The notes: generated from the sequence alone by a model not told the origin. Counted from the first letter of the stretch, positions 8,185 to 17,247 are shown. The stretch: 37,149 nucleotides of DNA from Bacteroidales bacterium (GCA_017613375.1 JAGADZ010000069.1:1-37149); one strand, 5' to 3'. Numbers and translations: made by a program.

Positions 8185-9252
8185 ATCTTCCTCAGGTAGG
8201 CGTATGCTTTTGAAGCGACGTTGGCGCTGCTGCCAGCGTTCGCGTGCATACTGCTGCATATCTGTCACCTCGTCGTTCTCGTCGATGATTTCCAATCCGA
8301 AAATAGTCTCAATGATATCCTCAAGTGTCAGGATGCCTTGAAATCCGCCGTATTCATCGATAATAATGGCGATTTGCTCTTTGTGCTTGAGGAGGGAATC
8401 CCATATCTCGCTGACCGACTGCTCTTCGTTGAAAAGAGGAATATCTCTCTTGATGTCTCTAAGTTTCTTGTTGAATTTGTCTTCGGCAAGATCTTCGAGG
8501 GCATCGCTGCGTAAGATATATCCAGTGATATATTCAGGATCGTCAGCATAGACTGGGATACGGCTGAAATGACTGAATTCCTCCTCTTTGTAGAATTCCT
8601 TCAGTGTCATGGATTCCGGTGCCACTGCAGCGACGCTGCGCGGTGTCATCACGTCGTAGGCTTTCACATCGTCCAGCTTTATTACGTTCTGGATAATCTT
8701 GTTCTCATCCTCGTCAAGGACACCCTCGTCCTCTCCGACATCCGCCATTGCTGCCACTTCTTCACGGCTGACAATGGTCTCGTCTTCTCCATGTTTTGAG
8801 AACAGTTTTGTGAGCAGTCCGATGAGCAGCACAAGAGGGTACATGATAATAATCAGTATTCGTATGGTCTTGGCGGTGAATCCCATCAGCCGTTTCCAGT
8901 AGGTTGTCCCTATTGTTTTGGGAATTATCTCTGAGAAGACAAGTATCAGTATTGTAGTGATGGCCGAGACCAGACCGAACCAATGGCTTCCGAATGCATC
9001 GGTTACTTGGGCACCGACTCCGGCGGCACCGATGGTGTTGGCTATTGTGTTCAGCGACAGTATCGCTGCGATTGGTTTTCCGTTGTCAGTCTTGTATTCT
9101 TTGAACCGTTTGGCTGGCTTATATCCTGCATCTTCCTTCATCGAGATGAAGGAAAGAGGTGTCGACATAAGTACGGATTCCAGAATGGAGCATAGAAACG
9201 AGATGCTCATGGCTCCAAACAGAAACAACAGTAACAGTGTGAAAGGTGACAT
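8152..9252 (-). CDS. CNNM/DUF21 membrane protein with two CBS domains (hemolysin-like family)
   Basis: 366 residues. The N-terminal half (about 1-150) has four hydrophobic segments typical of the DUF21/CNNM transmembrane domain. It is followed by a CBS pair (about 195-310, with YDVMTPRS and EYGGFQGILTLEDIIE signatures). The family includes CorB/CorC-type proteins linked to magnesium or cobalt export and eukaryotic CNNM. The CBS pair usually binds adenine nucleotides. The C-terminal CorC_HlyC domain found in many relatives is absent, so this is the short form. The final residues, after about RLPEEDT, derive from a repeat (8147-8184) and are probably non-functional. It sits 50 bp after the EamA gene and 15 bp before mnmA. 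Substrate is not determinable here. Confidence 0.85.
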   Translation of the reverse strand: MSPFTLLLLFLFGAMSISFLCSILESVLMSTPLSFISMKEDAGYKPAKRFKEYKTDNGKPIAAILSLNTIANTIGAAGVGAQVTDAFGSHWFGLVSAITTILILVFSEIIPKTIGTTYWKRLMGFTAKTIRILIIIMYPLVLLIGLLTKLFSKHGEDETIVSREEVAAMADVGEDEGVLDEDENKIIQNVIKLDDVKAYDVMTPRSVAAVAPESMTLKEFYKEEEFSHFSRIPVYADDPEYITGYILRSDALEDLAEDKFNKKLRDIKRDIPLFNEEQSVSEIWDSLLKHKEQIAIIIDEYGGFQGILTLEDIIETIFGLEIIDENDEVTDMQQYARERWQQRQRRFKSIRLPEEDTENGKPKTEN

Positions 9253-9302
9253 AATTTGTTCAGTTTCAAAAATAATATAACGTTATTCTTTTTTTTATAT
9301 TG

Positions 9303-10250
9303 TTATTCTTCTTTTATTTTAGTCTCGTGAGGAGGAGTCTTTGGTTCTTTTCGTAGGGCGATAATAATAACAGCACTGAATATTAGGGCAATACCTACTG
9401 CGAGACGACTTGTAAACGGTTCTCCGAAGAGGAATATGCCTATTATCACGGCTGTCAGTGGCTCCAGTGCACCCAATATTGCCGTTGGTGTGGAGCCGAT
9501 ATATTTTGCCGAGTAGACCATCATGACGAGTGCAAGAATTGCGGGTACAATGGCAAGCCACCCAACAAAGAACCAACTGCTTGCATGTGCCGGCAGTTGT
9601 ATCGGCTGTCCTAAGCAGAAAGAATAAACCAAATTTCCGAGTACGCAATAGATTAACACGTAGAAGTTTATCTTGAACGACGACATATTGAGCTCGGCTC
9701 TGTTCATAACGATGATATACAGAGAATATGTCAGTGCCGAAATCAGCACAAGTACAGTGCCCAATGACGAGAGTGTCTCATTGCCGCCCGTCCAGTACAG
9801 AAGAAGGACTCCCACAAATGAAAGGACTATGGCCGATACGGTTGAAAATGTCAGTCTCTCTTTGAAGAAAACGGTCATTATTGCTGCGGTGAGCACAGGA
9901 TAAACAAACAGTATTGTTGATGCCACACCTGTCGCCATCATTTTGAAACTGAAATAAAGAGTCAGGGACGAAGCCATGAATAAAAGTCCCAACGCGGACA
10001 GCACTTTGAACTCTCGCAGGTTGATCCTGATTTCCTCTTTCCGCAAGCACATAACAACAGCTATTATTGCCCAGGCAATGCTGAAACGCCAGAACAGAAC
10101 GCTACTGGGAGTCATCCCCTCTTTGTAGAGCTGTGCCCCTATAGGATTCGTTCCGTAACAAATAGCGGCACCTATGCCGCATAAGGTGCCGAAAAAACGT
10201 TTGTTTTCGAGGACAGCACCTCTCTCCTGATGGTTTTTATTGCCAGACAC
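9303..10250 (-). CDS. EamA/DMT-family transporter
   Basis: 315 residues with about ten hydrophobic helices arranged as two EamA repeats (about 20-150 and 165-300). This is the layout of the drug/metabolite transporter superfamily. Typical features are CYGTNPIGAQ in the first helix of repeat 1 and the LGALEPLTAVIIGIFLFGE segment in repeat 2. Family members export or import amino acids, nucleosides or other small metabolites across the inner membrane; the substrate is unknown here. The promoter lies at 10319-10348, overlapping the terminator of the dcw cluster. It heads a likely EamA-CNNM-mnmA transcript. Confidence 0.88.
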   Translation of the reverse strand: MSGNKNHQERGAVLENKRFFGTLCGIGAAICYGTNPIGAQLYKEGMTPSSVLFWRFSIAWAIIAVVMCLRKEEIRINLREFKVLSALGLLFMASSLTLYFSFKMMATGVASTILFVYPVLTAAIMTVFFKERLTFSTVSAIVLSFVGVLLLYWTGGNETLSSLGTVLVLISALTYSLYIIVMNRAELNMSSFKINFYVLIYCVLGNLVYSFCLGQPIQLPAHASSWFFVGWLAIVPAILALVMMVYSAKYIGSTPTAILGALEPLTAVIIGIFLFGEPFTSRLAVGIALIFSAVIIIALRKEPKTPPHETKIKEE

Positions 10251-10318
10251 GTTATGATTTGTTTGTATATAGCTGTTTTTTAGTTTTTTGGATAATCTTC
10301 CGTTGTTTTTAACGTGTG

Positions 10319-10348
10319 CAAAAGTACGAAGAAAATGAAAAATGCAAA
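10319..10348 (-). promoter_or_regulatory. Promoter of the EamA-CNNM-mnmA unit, overlapping the ftsZ terminator
   Basis: On the minus strand, TTTG (10348-10345) and TACTTTTG (10326-10319) are separated by 18 bp, a good Bacteroidetes -33/-7 match. The TTTG box uses the T-rich tail at the downstream end of the terminator stem, so the end of one transcript and the start of the next share bases. The predicted leader is about 65 nt. Confidence 0.6.
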
Positions 10349-10373
10349 AGGGATGCTGTGCGGCATCCCTTTT
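10346..10373 (-). terminator. Intrinsic terminator of the dcw cluster, downstream of ftsZ
   Basis: A perfect 11-bp stem, AAAAGGGATGC (10346-10356) and GCATCCCTTTT (10363-10373), has a 6-nt loop. Read from ftsZ it begins 26 bp after the stop codon and is followed by a T-rich stretch. It is the only strong hairpin noted at an end of the cluster. Confidence 0.85.
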
Positions 10374-10398
10374 AATATATGTGTTTCAAAGATGTATT

Positions 10399-12195
10399 TC
10401 AATCGGGAAGGTCCTCGAGATAGCTTATGCCTCGTGTCATTTTGCCGTTGGCGTCAATGGTCATGCGGGTGGCATCTTTTACAGTTGAATGCATTGTCTC
10501 AATTATTGGCTCTCCTGTCAACTGTTCTGTGGTAAGACTCTCCACCATCCTCGGACCATCGGGGTTGTTGTGGAGCAGTTCGTTCATACGACGAATGCGT
10601 TCTGCGCGTGACATCACTTTTGACTCCTCGATGAGCTGATTGGGAGTGAAAGCCTGTTCAATCTTTTGTGAAATGCGTGCTTCTGTAGCAATGGCAGGCT
10701 CTATAGTGGCTTTTGTCTCGGCATATGCATCAGTCCTCTCGACTTTAAATAGAGGTTCCTGTCTTTCTATGCTCTGCTGTGGGGCTTGGACGGTTGCCAC
10801 ATTGGTGGGTTTGATCTTGATATCGTTGAGATAATTGCGCGACTCCACCGGAGCTTCTTCCACAGTGTCGACAACGGCCTCCAGCTCTTCTGTTTCTTCT
10901 TCAACCAGATCGCCTAAATCCCAAACGGTTTTTACTTGGCGGTCACGGTTGTCCATGTCAAAAGGGCTGGCGGGACGATTTTCAGATGATGTCTCTTCCG
11001 CTGCATTGATGTGAATGATGCGAGGTTCTGTAGTGTCTATAGGCTCTTCAATAAGAGTCTTTTCCTCTTCATTGGCGGTTTCGGCGACAGCCTCTGTGGC
11101 GACAATCTCTTTTTTCTCTTCGAGAACCCATGTCTGCGGACCGGGTTTCTGCTCGAAGCCTGTGGCAATGAAGGTAATCTTAAGTTCGTCGTTGAGGGAT
11201 TCATCGTCGCCAGCACCCCAAATCACGTTTGTGTCGTTGCTGCCAGTAAGCTCTGTCAGGTAGTCGGTGATTTCACCGAGTTCGTCCATGGTGATTTGGT
11301 TCTTCGGTGAGAAGGAGAAGTTCAGCAGAATATTCTTTGCTCCGCGGATATCGTTGTCGTCAAGTAGCACAGAAGTGGTGGCGGCTTCGATGGCCTCTTT
11401 GGCGCGGTTCTCTCCGCGGCCGATGCCTGAACCCATAAGGGCTGTTCCGCTCTTTTCCATGACGGTGTTAACATCGCGGAAGTCGGTATTGACATATGCC
11501 GAAACGGTGATGATTTCTGCTATGCCCTTGGCAGCGGTAAGCAACACGTCATCAGCCTGGCTGAAGGCTTGTGTCAGCGGCATATTGCCGAGATGACGCA
11601 GTTTGTCGTTGTTGATGATAAGGATTGCGTCGACATGTTTGCGAAGTTCTTCGATACCTGCGAGAGCCTGCTCTTTACGTTTCTTGCCCTCGAAAGAGAA
11701 AGGCATTGTGACAATTGCCACAACAAGGATGTGTGGAACTTCTTCGTCGTTCAATTCAATGCTTTTGGCAATCTCTGCGATGACAGGAGCTGCACCCGTT
11801 CCGGTGCCGCCGCCCATACCGGCGGTGATGAAGAGCATCTGAGTGTCGTCGGATATGGCTTCACGTATTTCGTCTTTGTGTTCCAAAGCCAGTTTGCGTG
11901 CCCTTTCAGGAATGTTGCCGGCTCCAAGTTTTCCAAGCTCTATCTTGTAAGGCACAGGGCTTGCATTCAGTGCTTTTGCATCAGTGTTGCAGACGATGAA
12001 ATCCACTCCGTGAATTCCTTCGCGGAACATGTGGTTCACAGCGTTTCCGCCGCCACCGCCAACACCGATGACTTTAATTTTTGCAGGTTGCTCTTGAACC
12101 GTCTCAAAAGAAATCATCGGGTTGACTTGAGGATTTCCCATCGTCTCAAAATTGATATTATTGTCCATTATCATTGAATTTGTGCTGTCTTCCAT
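10399..12195 (-). CDS. ftsZ: Cell division protein FtsZ with unusually long C-terminal linker
   Basis: 598 residues, against roughly 380-450 in most bacteria. FtsZ is the tubulin-like GTPase that forms the division ring. The core spans about 38-348 with the tubulin signature GGGTGTGAAP (128-137), the nucleotide-binding GVGGGGGNAV (44-53) and the T7-loop region near NTDFRDV (236-242). After the core come about 240 residues rich in Glu, Thr, Ala and Pro, presumably disordered. A basic segment (MSRAERIRRMNELL) and a conserved-looking terminal peptide (RGISYLEDLPD) end it; the terminal peptide is where FtsA would bind. A 37-residue extension precedes the core. It is the last gene of the dcw cluster, 144 bp after ftsA. 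Confidence 0.97.
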   Translation of the reverse strand: MEDSTNSMIMDNNINFETMGNPQVNPMISFETVQEQPAKIKVIGVGGGGGNAVNHMFREGIHGVDFIVCNTDAKALNASPVPYKIELGKLGAGNIPERARKLALEHKDEIREAISDDTQMLFITAGMGGGTGTGAAPVIAEIAKSIELNDEEVPHILVVAIVTMPFSFEGKKRKEQALAGIEELRKHVDAILIINNDKLRHLGNMPLTQAFSQADDVLLTAAKGIAEIITVSAYVNTDFRDVNTVMEKSGTALMGSGIGRGENRAKEAIEAATTSVLLDDNDIRGAKNILLNFSFSPKNQITMDELGEITDYLTELTGSNDTNVIWGAGDDESLNDELKITFIATGFEQKPGPQTWVLEEKKEIVATEAVAETANEEEKTLIEEPIDTTEPRIIHINAAEETSSENRPASPFDMDNRDRQVKTVWDLGDLVEEETEELEAVVDTVEEAPVESRNYLNDIKIKPTNVATVQAPQQSIERQEPLFKVERTDAYAETKATIEPAIATEARISQKIEQAFTPNQLIEESKVMSRAERIRRMNELLHNNPDGPRMVESLTTEQLTGEPIIETMHSTVKDATRMTIDANGKMTRGISYLEDLPD

Positions 12196-12265
12196 TGCCT
12201 TATTTCTATGCAGATTGTTGATTATGTTTTAATTAAACAGTTTGAACCTGTGTATAAAATATGTG

Positions 12266-12296
12266 TAAAATTACGAATTTCATTCGGAATGGCTAA
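12266..12296 (-). promoter_or_regulatory. Possible weak internal promoter ahead of ftsZ
   Basis: The ftsA-ftsZ gap of 144 bp is the longest inside the cluster. On the minus strand it holds TAATTTTA (12273-12266), one base from TAnnTTTG, with a TTAG 19 bp upstream (12296-12293). Extra transcription of ftsZ would fit its high copy number. The match is degenerate and could be chance. Confidence 0.3.
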
Positions 12297-12339
12297 GCCT
12301 GTCCATTAATTGTTATTAACATATTTATAAACCGTTTGT

Positions 12340-13830
12340 CTACAGGTCTATCTCATCTTTGCCTTCATTACGTATGTTGCCGTCGTTGAACACTTTATTG
12401 AAGTATTCCTCTATCGCCGATGTAAAATTGGCGCCAAAGCCTCTTTTCTTTTTGCTCTCTTTTTTGTTCTTTGGCTTTTTCACTTCCTGTTTTGTCTCAA
12501 CAGTCTCTTCTTCGGCCTCCACTTCATCTATCTTGGCGTTGTTTTCAGGCATGTCTGGCAATACGTCGAAGATGAAGTCTGCAGGCTGCTTTTCGTTTGC
12601 CGGTTCTTCGATGTCTGCTTCTTCATTTTTTATGAAACCATTCTCTTCTTCACGACGACGGGCTTCCTCACTTTTCTCAATTCCGTAGAGAACAAGACCT
12701 ATGCCTGTAGCATACATCGTGTTGATAATCTCTTTGTCGGTTCCTTTTTCGAGGTGCTCGTCAGGAAGTCCAATACGTGTGTCTATTCCAGTAATGTACT
12801 CTGTAAGTTCTTTTATATGACGTAGTTGTGCACCGCCACCTGTCAATACGATTCCAGCAATCAGGTGTTTGTCGAGGTGTGATTTCTTGATTTCGTAGTC
12901 AACCTGCTCGAGTATGGTCTCTGTGCGTGCCTTGATGATTCCAGCTAGAGTTTTCATGCTTATCTCGCGAGGCGGTTGGCTGCGGATGCCAGGTATTGAG
13001 ATTACGTCGTTTTCATTTACGTTCTGTGGTAGGCATGAGCCGAAACGTGTTTTGAGGGTCTCTGCTTGATTCTTCAGAATCTTGCATCCTTCCTTGATAT
13101 CGAAAGTTATTGCGTTGCCTGCGAGGGGCAGGACAGAGGTGTGGCGGATAATGCTGTCGTGGAAAATGGCTATATCTGTTGTGCCGCCGCCTATGTCTAC
13201 GAGTGCTACGCCTGCATCGCGGTCATTGTCGTCGAGGACAGCCAATGCTGATGCAATGGGTTCAAGAACGACGCCTTTGATTTTCAGGCCTGCACGTTCT
13301 ACGCTGTCACTAATATTCAACAGATTCAGTGTGTTGCCAGTCACAATATGGAAATTGGCTTTCAGCTGTTTTCCGGCGACACCAACAGGGCCGACCTCGG
13401 AGCTGATATCCTCACCGTCAACGGCGAACGATTGGGGGAATACATGGATGATGTCTTCTCCTGGGCCGAGAGCGATGTTGTGTTGCTGTTCTATGAGCTG
13501 GTCGACATCTTCCTGTTCGATGATTTTGTGCTCTGGGGGAATCATAATGCTACCCATGCTCTGGATGCTCTTGATGTGCTGTCCTGCTATGCCGACATAC
13601 ACTTCGCTAACCGACACGCCTGCCTGTTCTGAGGCAGTCTCCACGGCTTTCATAATGGATTCCGACGTGCTCTTAATGTTTTTTACCACGCCACGTTCCA
13701 CGCCTTTCGATTGTGTTTTTCCGTATCCGAGAATGCACACTTTCCCGTTTTCACCGCGTTTCCCAATGAAACATGCGATTTTGGTGGTTCCGATGTCAAG
13801 GCCTACAATGATGTCTTTTTCCGTGTTCAT
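12340..13830 (-). CDS. ftsA: Cell division protein FtsA
   Basis: 496 residues. FtsA is an actin-like ATPase that anchors FtsZ to the inner membrane. The phosphate-binding segment GLDIGTTKIACFIG is at residues 10-23, and the second phosphate motif VALVDIGGGTTDIAIF lies mid-protein with the SHS2 (1C) domain between them. After the actin core there is a charged extension rich in Glu and Lys. The extreme C terminus (GFGANFTSAIEEYFNKVF) can form an amphipathic helix, the expected membrane-targeting sequence. The protein is about 70 residues longer than the E. coli one because of the linker. It lies 65 bp after ftsQ. Confidence 0.96.
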   Translation of the reverse strand: MNTEKDIIVGLDIGTTKIACFIGKRGENGKVCILGYGKTQSKGVERGVVKNIKSTSESIMKAVETASEQAGVSVSEVYVGIAGQHIKSIQSMGSIMIPPEHKIIEQEDVDQLIEQQHNIALGPGEDIIHVFPQSFAVDGEDISSEVGPVGVAGKQLKANFHIVTGNTLNLLNISDSVERAGLKIKGVVLEPIASALAVLDDNDRDAGVALVDIGGGTTDIAIFHDSIIRHTSVLPLAGNAITFDIKEGCKILKNQAETLKTRFGSCLPQNVNENDVISIPGIRSQPPREISMKTLAGIIKARTETILEQVDYEIKKSHLDKHLIAGIVLTGGGAQLRHIKELTEYITGIDTRIGLPDEHLEKGTDKEIINTMYATGIGLVLYGIEKSEEARRREEENGFIKNEEADIEEPANEKQPADFIFDVLPDMPENNAKIDEVEAEEETVETKQEVKKPKNKKESKKKRGFGANFTSAIEEYFNKVFNDGNIRNEGKDEIDL

Positions 13831-13895
13831 AATTTTATATTTAAATTGTTTATATTTCTAAACTGTTGATATAATGATGTGATAATATGATTTCT

Positions 13896-14675
13896 CTATT
13901 CTTTACGGGTGCATACAACTTGTCCGTCGTATTTCAGACTGATGGCTCTGTATGCGTCCCAGCCTACTTGGTTGATTCCCTGGTCGAAGAAGACCCACAG
14001 GTTTCTGAATTTGGTATCCAGTCTGGAAGTGTCACCTACCTCTATCGTCAGCGAGCTTAACTTCGGCACAACACAAAGGTCTCCTTCCGGCGACAAATAG
14101 ACCTGGTCAAAGATATCGCCGTATTGAGGATTGTCGTATAGAAATGCTGCTAATTTCCAGATTTTCAACAATCCTTCGGGTTGCCTGTGGATTGAAGTGT
14201 CGGCAAGTCTAATTTTTGTAGGATCTTTCAACAGGGGTTCCTGTTTCTCACTGTTGCCAACCAGTATGTGACAGTAGTGTTTGGCTGATATGGGCATGAA
14301 GGTTCCTTGTCTCGAGAGGTAATATTCGTTGCCCTGATAGAATACCCTTACCACGGGCTGTCTCTGGGTTACTTCTACCCGCACTTTGCCTCCGGTGGTG
14401 ACACTGACGTCCGATTTAAGGACATAGGGATTTTTGTTTACTATCGCTTCGATTTGTTTCTCATTGATGTCAGCAATGTCTTTTGTGGTCAGATTGGGTA
14501 TTGCTGCATAAATCAAACTGTCAATCTCGTTTGGAGAAAGAAGGGTGTACTTGCCTCCAATCTCTATTGTCGTCTCCAATCCACGCATTGTCGAATTACG
14601 GCGTATGATGTTGAATACCACCACCACCGTTATCAGCAGTGCAATTATGATAATATTTCGGACTCTTGATTTCAT
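13896..14675 (-). CDS. ftsQ: Cell division protein FtsQ
   Basis: 259 residues: a short cytoplasmic basic start, a single membrane helix at about 7-24, and a periplasmic region. A POTRA-like segment follows the helix (about 35-110), then a beta-rich domain containing VRVFYQGNEYYLSRQG. FtsQ links the early and late divisome through FtsL and FtsB. Sequence conservation in this family is weak. The call rests on size, topology, the NPYVLKSDVSVT segment characteristic of FtsQ POTRA domains, and position between murC and ftsA. Gaps are 30 bp to murC and 65 bp to ftsA. Confidence 0.92.
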   Translation of the reverse strand: MKSRVRNIIIIALLITVVVVFNIIRRNSTMRGLETTIEIGGKYTLLSPNEIDSLIYAAIPNLTTKDIADINEKQIEAIVNKNPYVLKSDVSVTTGGKVRVEVTQRQPVVRVFYQGNEYYLSRQGTFMPISAKHYCHILVGNSEKQEPLLKDPTKIRLADTSIHRQPEGLLKIWKLAAFLYDNPQYGDIFDQVYLSPEGDLCVVPKLSSLTIEVGDTSRLDTKFRNLWVFFDQGINQVGWDAYRAISLKYDGQVVCTRKE

Positions 14676-14705
14676 TTTGTTCTATGCAACAATGTCTGTC
14701 GTATA

Positions 14706-16121
14706 TTATTCGTTTGTTTTTTCTTCTAAGATGTCTTCACGAAGCAGTTTCTCGAGCTTTGGCACCAAACGGTCTATGTCTCCGGCTCCCATTGTCACCA
14801 CGACATCAGGGCAGAGAGCTTCGACAAGTTCACCTACTTGGCTTGGCATGCACAGATATTTGTTCATGGTGTCAATCTTCTTTAGTATGAGATGAGAGGT
14901 GACGCCAGGTATTGGTTTTTCCCTCGCAGGATAGATGGGCATTAGGATTATCTCGTCGAGGGGTTTCAATGCCTCGGCGAACTCATCGGCAAGGTCTGCC
15001 GTTCTTGAGTACAGGTGAGGTTGGAAGATTCCGACGACACGTTTGCCGGGGAAAAGATATTTTATTGATTCAATAGTTGCAGAAATCTCCTTGGGATGGT
15101 GGGCGTAGTCGTCAATGTAAACAAGCTCTTTCTCGTTGATTCTAAAATCGAAACGGCGGCGGATGCCCTTGAAAGTCTTCAGTCCATGACGTAACTGGTA
15201 TTCGTCCATGCCACATTGCAGTGCCACAGCCGAAGCGGCGACGGCATTCTCTACATTGTACAGACATGATTCAGGGAGTTCCATGTCGAACAACACTTTC
15301 TCGGGTGTCCTGAGGTCGAAGAACAGGTTACCTTTATAATTCCTGACATTGATTGCGTAGTAATCGGGTTCTATGGAACGTGCAGAGTATGTCATCTGCT
15401 TTATCTCCTCACTGATTCTCAGAGGACGGTGGCTGCCTTCCTCATGTTCTTCCTCATGTTCGTGGTGATGCTCCGCGATATCTTCCTTAAGAATCAGAAC
15501 GCCGTCGGGATTTGTCTGGTTGGCATACTGTTCGAATGCCTGCAACAGTTTTTCGTGAGTGCCGTAAATGTCGAGGTGGTCGGGGTCGGTTGCTGTTATT
15601 ACTGATATATAAGGGTGCAATTGCAGGAAAGAACGGTCGTATTCGTCTGCCTCAACAACTACGTAGTCACTCTTTGCGTTGAGGACTACATTGCTGTTGA
15701 AATTCTTGGATATCCCACCGAGGAAAGCGGAACAGCCACTCTCGCTTTTGCTCAGGAGCCATGCAATCATGGACGAAGTTGTAGTCTTCCCATGTGACCC
15801 TGCTACAGCAATGCATTTCTTCCCGCGAGTCAGTTCGCCGAGCACCATCGATCTTTTCTTCATCGGGATACCGCTTTTTTGCAGGTGTTGGAACTCGAGA
15901 GTGTCGGTAGGTACGGCAGGTGTGTATATTACAAGGTCTATATTCTTGGGTATCTGAGTCGGGTCGTCGTCATAGTGTACGGCAATACCTTCACTTACAA
16001 GTTTTTTTGTCAGTTCGCTCTCAGTATGGTCATAACCGCTGACGGTGTGACCGTTTTGTTTGAAGAAGCGTGCCAACGCACTCATTCCTATGCCTCCTAT
16101 GCCGAGAAAATAATAATTCAT
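14706..16121 (-). CDS. murC: UDP-N-acetylmuramate--L-alanine ligase MurC
   Basis: 471 residues. MurC adds L-alanine to UDP-MurNAc in the cytoplasm, the first step of stem-peptide synthesis. Visible are the N-terminal GIGGIGMSALA (7-17), the ATP P-loop GSHGKTTT (108-115), EADEYDRSF (157-165), DHLDIYGT (181-188) and the C-domain YAHHPKEI segment. An unusual stretch at about 217-231 is almost entirely His and Glu. It is encoded by a perfect 12-bp tandem duplication (15437-15460) and sits between the central-domain helices, away from the catalytic motifs. The gene lies 31 bp after murG and 30 bp before ftsQ. Confidence 0.97.
   Translation of the reverse strand: MNYYFLGIGGIGMSALARFFKQNGHTVSGYDHTESELTKKLVSEGIAVHYDDDPTQIPKNIDLVIYTPAVPTDTLEFQHLQKSGIPMKKRSMVLGELTRGKKCIAVAGSHGKTTTSSMIAWLLSKSESGCSAFLGGISKNFNSNVVLNAKSDYVVVEADEYDRSFLQLHPYISVITATDPDHLDIYGTHEKLLQAFEQYANQTNPDGVLILKEDIAEHHHEHEEEHEEGSHRPLRISEEIKQMTYSARSIEPDYYAINVRNYKGNLFFDLRTPEKVLFDMELPESCLYNVENAVAASAVALQCGMDEYQLRHGLKTFKGIRRRFDFRINEKELVYIDDYAHHPKEISATIESIKYLFPGKRVVGIFQPHLYSRTADLADEFAEALKPLDEIILMPIYPAREKPIPGVTSHLILKKIDTMNKYLCMPSQVGELVEALCPDVVVTMGAGDIDRLVPKLEKLLREDILEEKTNE
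15437..15460 (-). repeat. 12-bp tandem duplication in murC coding for His/Glu
   Basis: The unit CTTCCTCATGTT occurs twice without mismatch (15437-15448 and 15449-15460). Translated on the minus strand it adds residues of the EHEE type next to further histidines. The 12-bp unit preserves frame. Confidence 0.85.
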
Positions 16122-16152
16122 AATCCCTTGCTTGTATTGATTTGGTAAGAAT

Positions 16153-17247
16153 CTATTTTATTAGTTTTTCAACTTCGTCTACTATCTTGTCTGCGGCGTG
16201 AGGATATGCCATCTCTTTGATGTTTTTACCCATTTCTTCTTGTCGTTTGCTGTCGTTCAGTAACTCAAAGAGGGTTGGTATTCCTTTTTCCATATTCTCA
16301 CTGTCGCGTACCATGATGGCGGCACCTTTGGCTTCCAGGGCCATGGCGTTTTTAGTCTGGTGATCCTCGGCTACATTTGGCGACGGCATAAGGATTACAG
16401 GCTTTCCGACAAGGCATAGCTCAGAAATTGCTATGGCACCGGCACGTGAAATGATAACATCGGCTACTGTATATGCCATGTCCATTTGCTTGATAAACTT
16501 ATGCACTTTTACCCATTCTTCCAAACCTTTCTCTTTCACTGCTTTTACAGCTTCGTCGTAATTCCATTTTCCTGTCTGCCAAATGATTTGTACATTGTTT
16601 TTCTTGAATTCATCAAGATGGGCTAATATCATTTTGTTTATGGCACCAGCTCCCAGGCTGCCACCAACAGAGAGCACAGTACGCCTGTTGCTGTCAAGCT
16701 CGAAGTGTTGCAGACTTTCTTCTCTGCTGACTTGCATCTCTTCGATGACAGACCTTACAGGATTTCCTGTGATCACTATCTTTTCCTTCGGGAAGAAGCG
16801 TTCCAAGCCTTCGTAGGCAACACATATTTTTGCAGCGTTCTTGGCAAGCATCTTGTTGGTGAGTCCAGGGAACGAGTTCTGCTCTTGAAGCAGTGTTGTA
16901 AAGCCCATCTGAGAAGCTTTTTTAAGAGTCGGTGCACTGGCATATCCGCCAACGCCTATGACTATGTCAGGTTGGAACTCTTTTAGAATCTTTTTTACCA
17001 TATGTTGGCTTTTCAACAGTTTGAATGGAAGAGCCAGATTCTTAAGACTCAAACTTCTTTGGAGCCCTGCGATAGGGAGCGCTTTTATTTCATATCCCGC
17101 TTCTGGTACTTTCTCCATCTCCATCCTGCCTTCAGCACCGACAAACAGTATTTTTGCGTCGGCATGACGCTCTTTTATTGCGTTTGCAATTGCAATTGCA
17201 GGGAAAATATGTCCTCCTGTGCCTCCTCCGCTGATGATTGCTTTCAT
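16153..17247 (-). CDS. murG: UDP-GlcNAc transferase MurG (lipid II synthesis)
   Basis: 364 residues, the normal length. MurG transfers GlcNAc from UDP-GlcNAc to lipid I at the inner face of the cytoplasmic membrane. The N-terminal glycine-rich loop GGGTGGHIFPAIA is at residues 7-19. A second motif, GVGGYASAPTLKKA, lies at about 97-110. The C-terminal donor site contains SRAGAIAISELCLVGKP and a following PSPNVAEDHQTKNA segment. The gene lies 19 bp after ftsW and 31 bp before murC. It runs on the same strand as the rest of the cluster with no sign of its own promoter. Confidence 0.97.
   Translation of the reverse strand: MKAIISGGGTGGHIFPAIAIANAIKERHADAKILFVGAEGRMEMEKVPEAGYEIKALPIAGLQRSLSLKNLALPFKLLKSQHMVKKILKEFQPDIVIGVGGYASAPTLKKASQMGFTTLLQEQNSFPGLTNKMLAKNAAKICVAYEGLERFFPKEKIVITGNPVRSVIEEMQVSREESLQHFELDSNRRTVLSVGGSLGAGAINKMILAHLDEFKKNNVQIIWQTGKWNYDEAVKAVKEKGLEEWVKVHKFIKQMDMAYTVADVIISRAGAIAISELCLVGKPVILMPSPNVAEDHQTKNAMALEAKGAAIMVRDSENMEKGIPTLFELLNDSKRQEEMGKNIKEMAYPHAADKIVDEVEKLIK

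Noticed and set aside
11569..12177. Plus-strand frame of 202 codons opposite ftsZ
   Set aside because: Antisense shadow of the conserved FtsZ core, without any domain or promoter.
13082..13861. Plus-strand frame of 259 codons opposite ftsA
   Set aside because: Antisense shadow of ftsA, Ser/Pro/Thr-rich composition without a fold signal.
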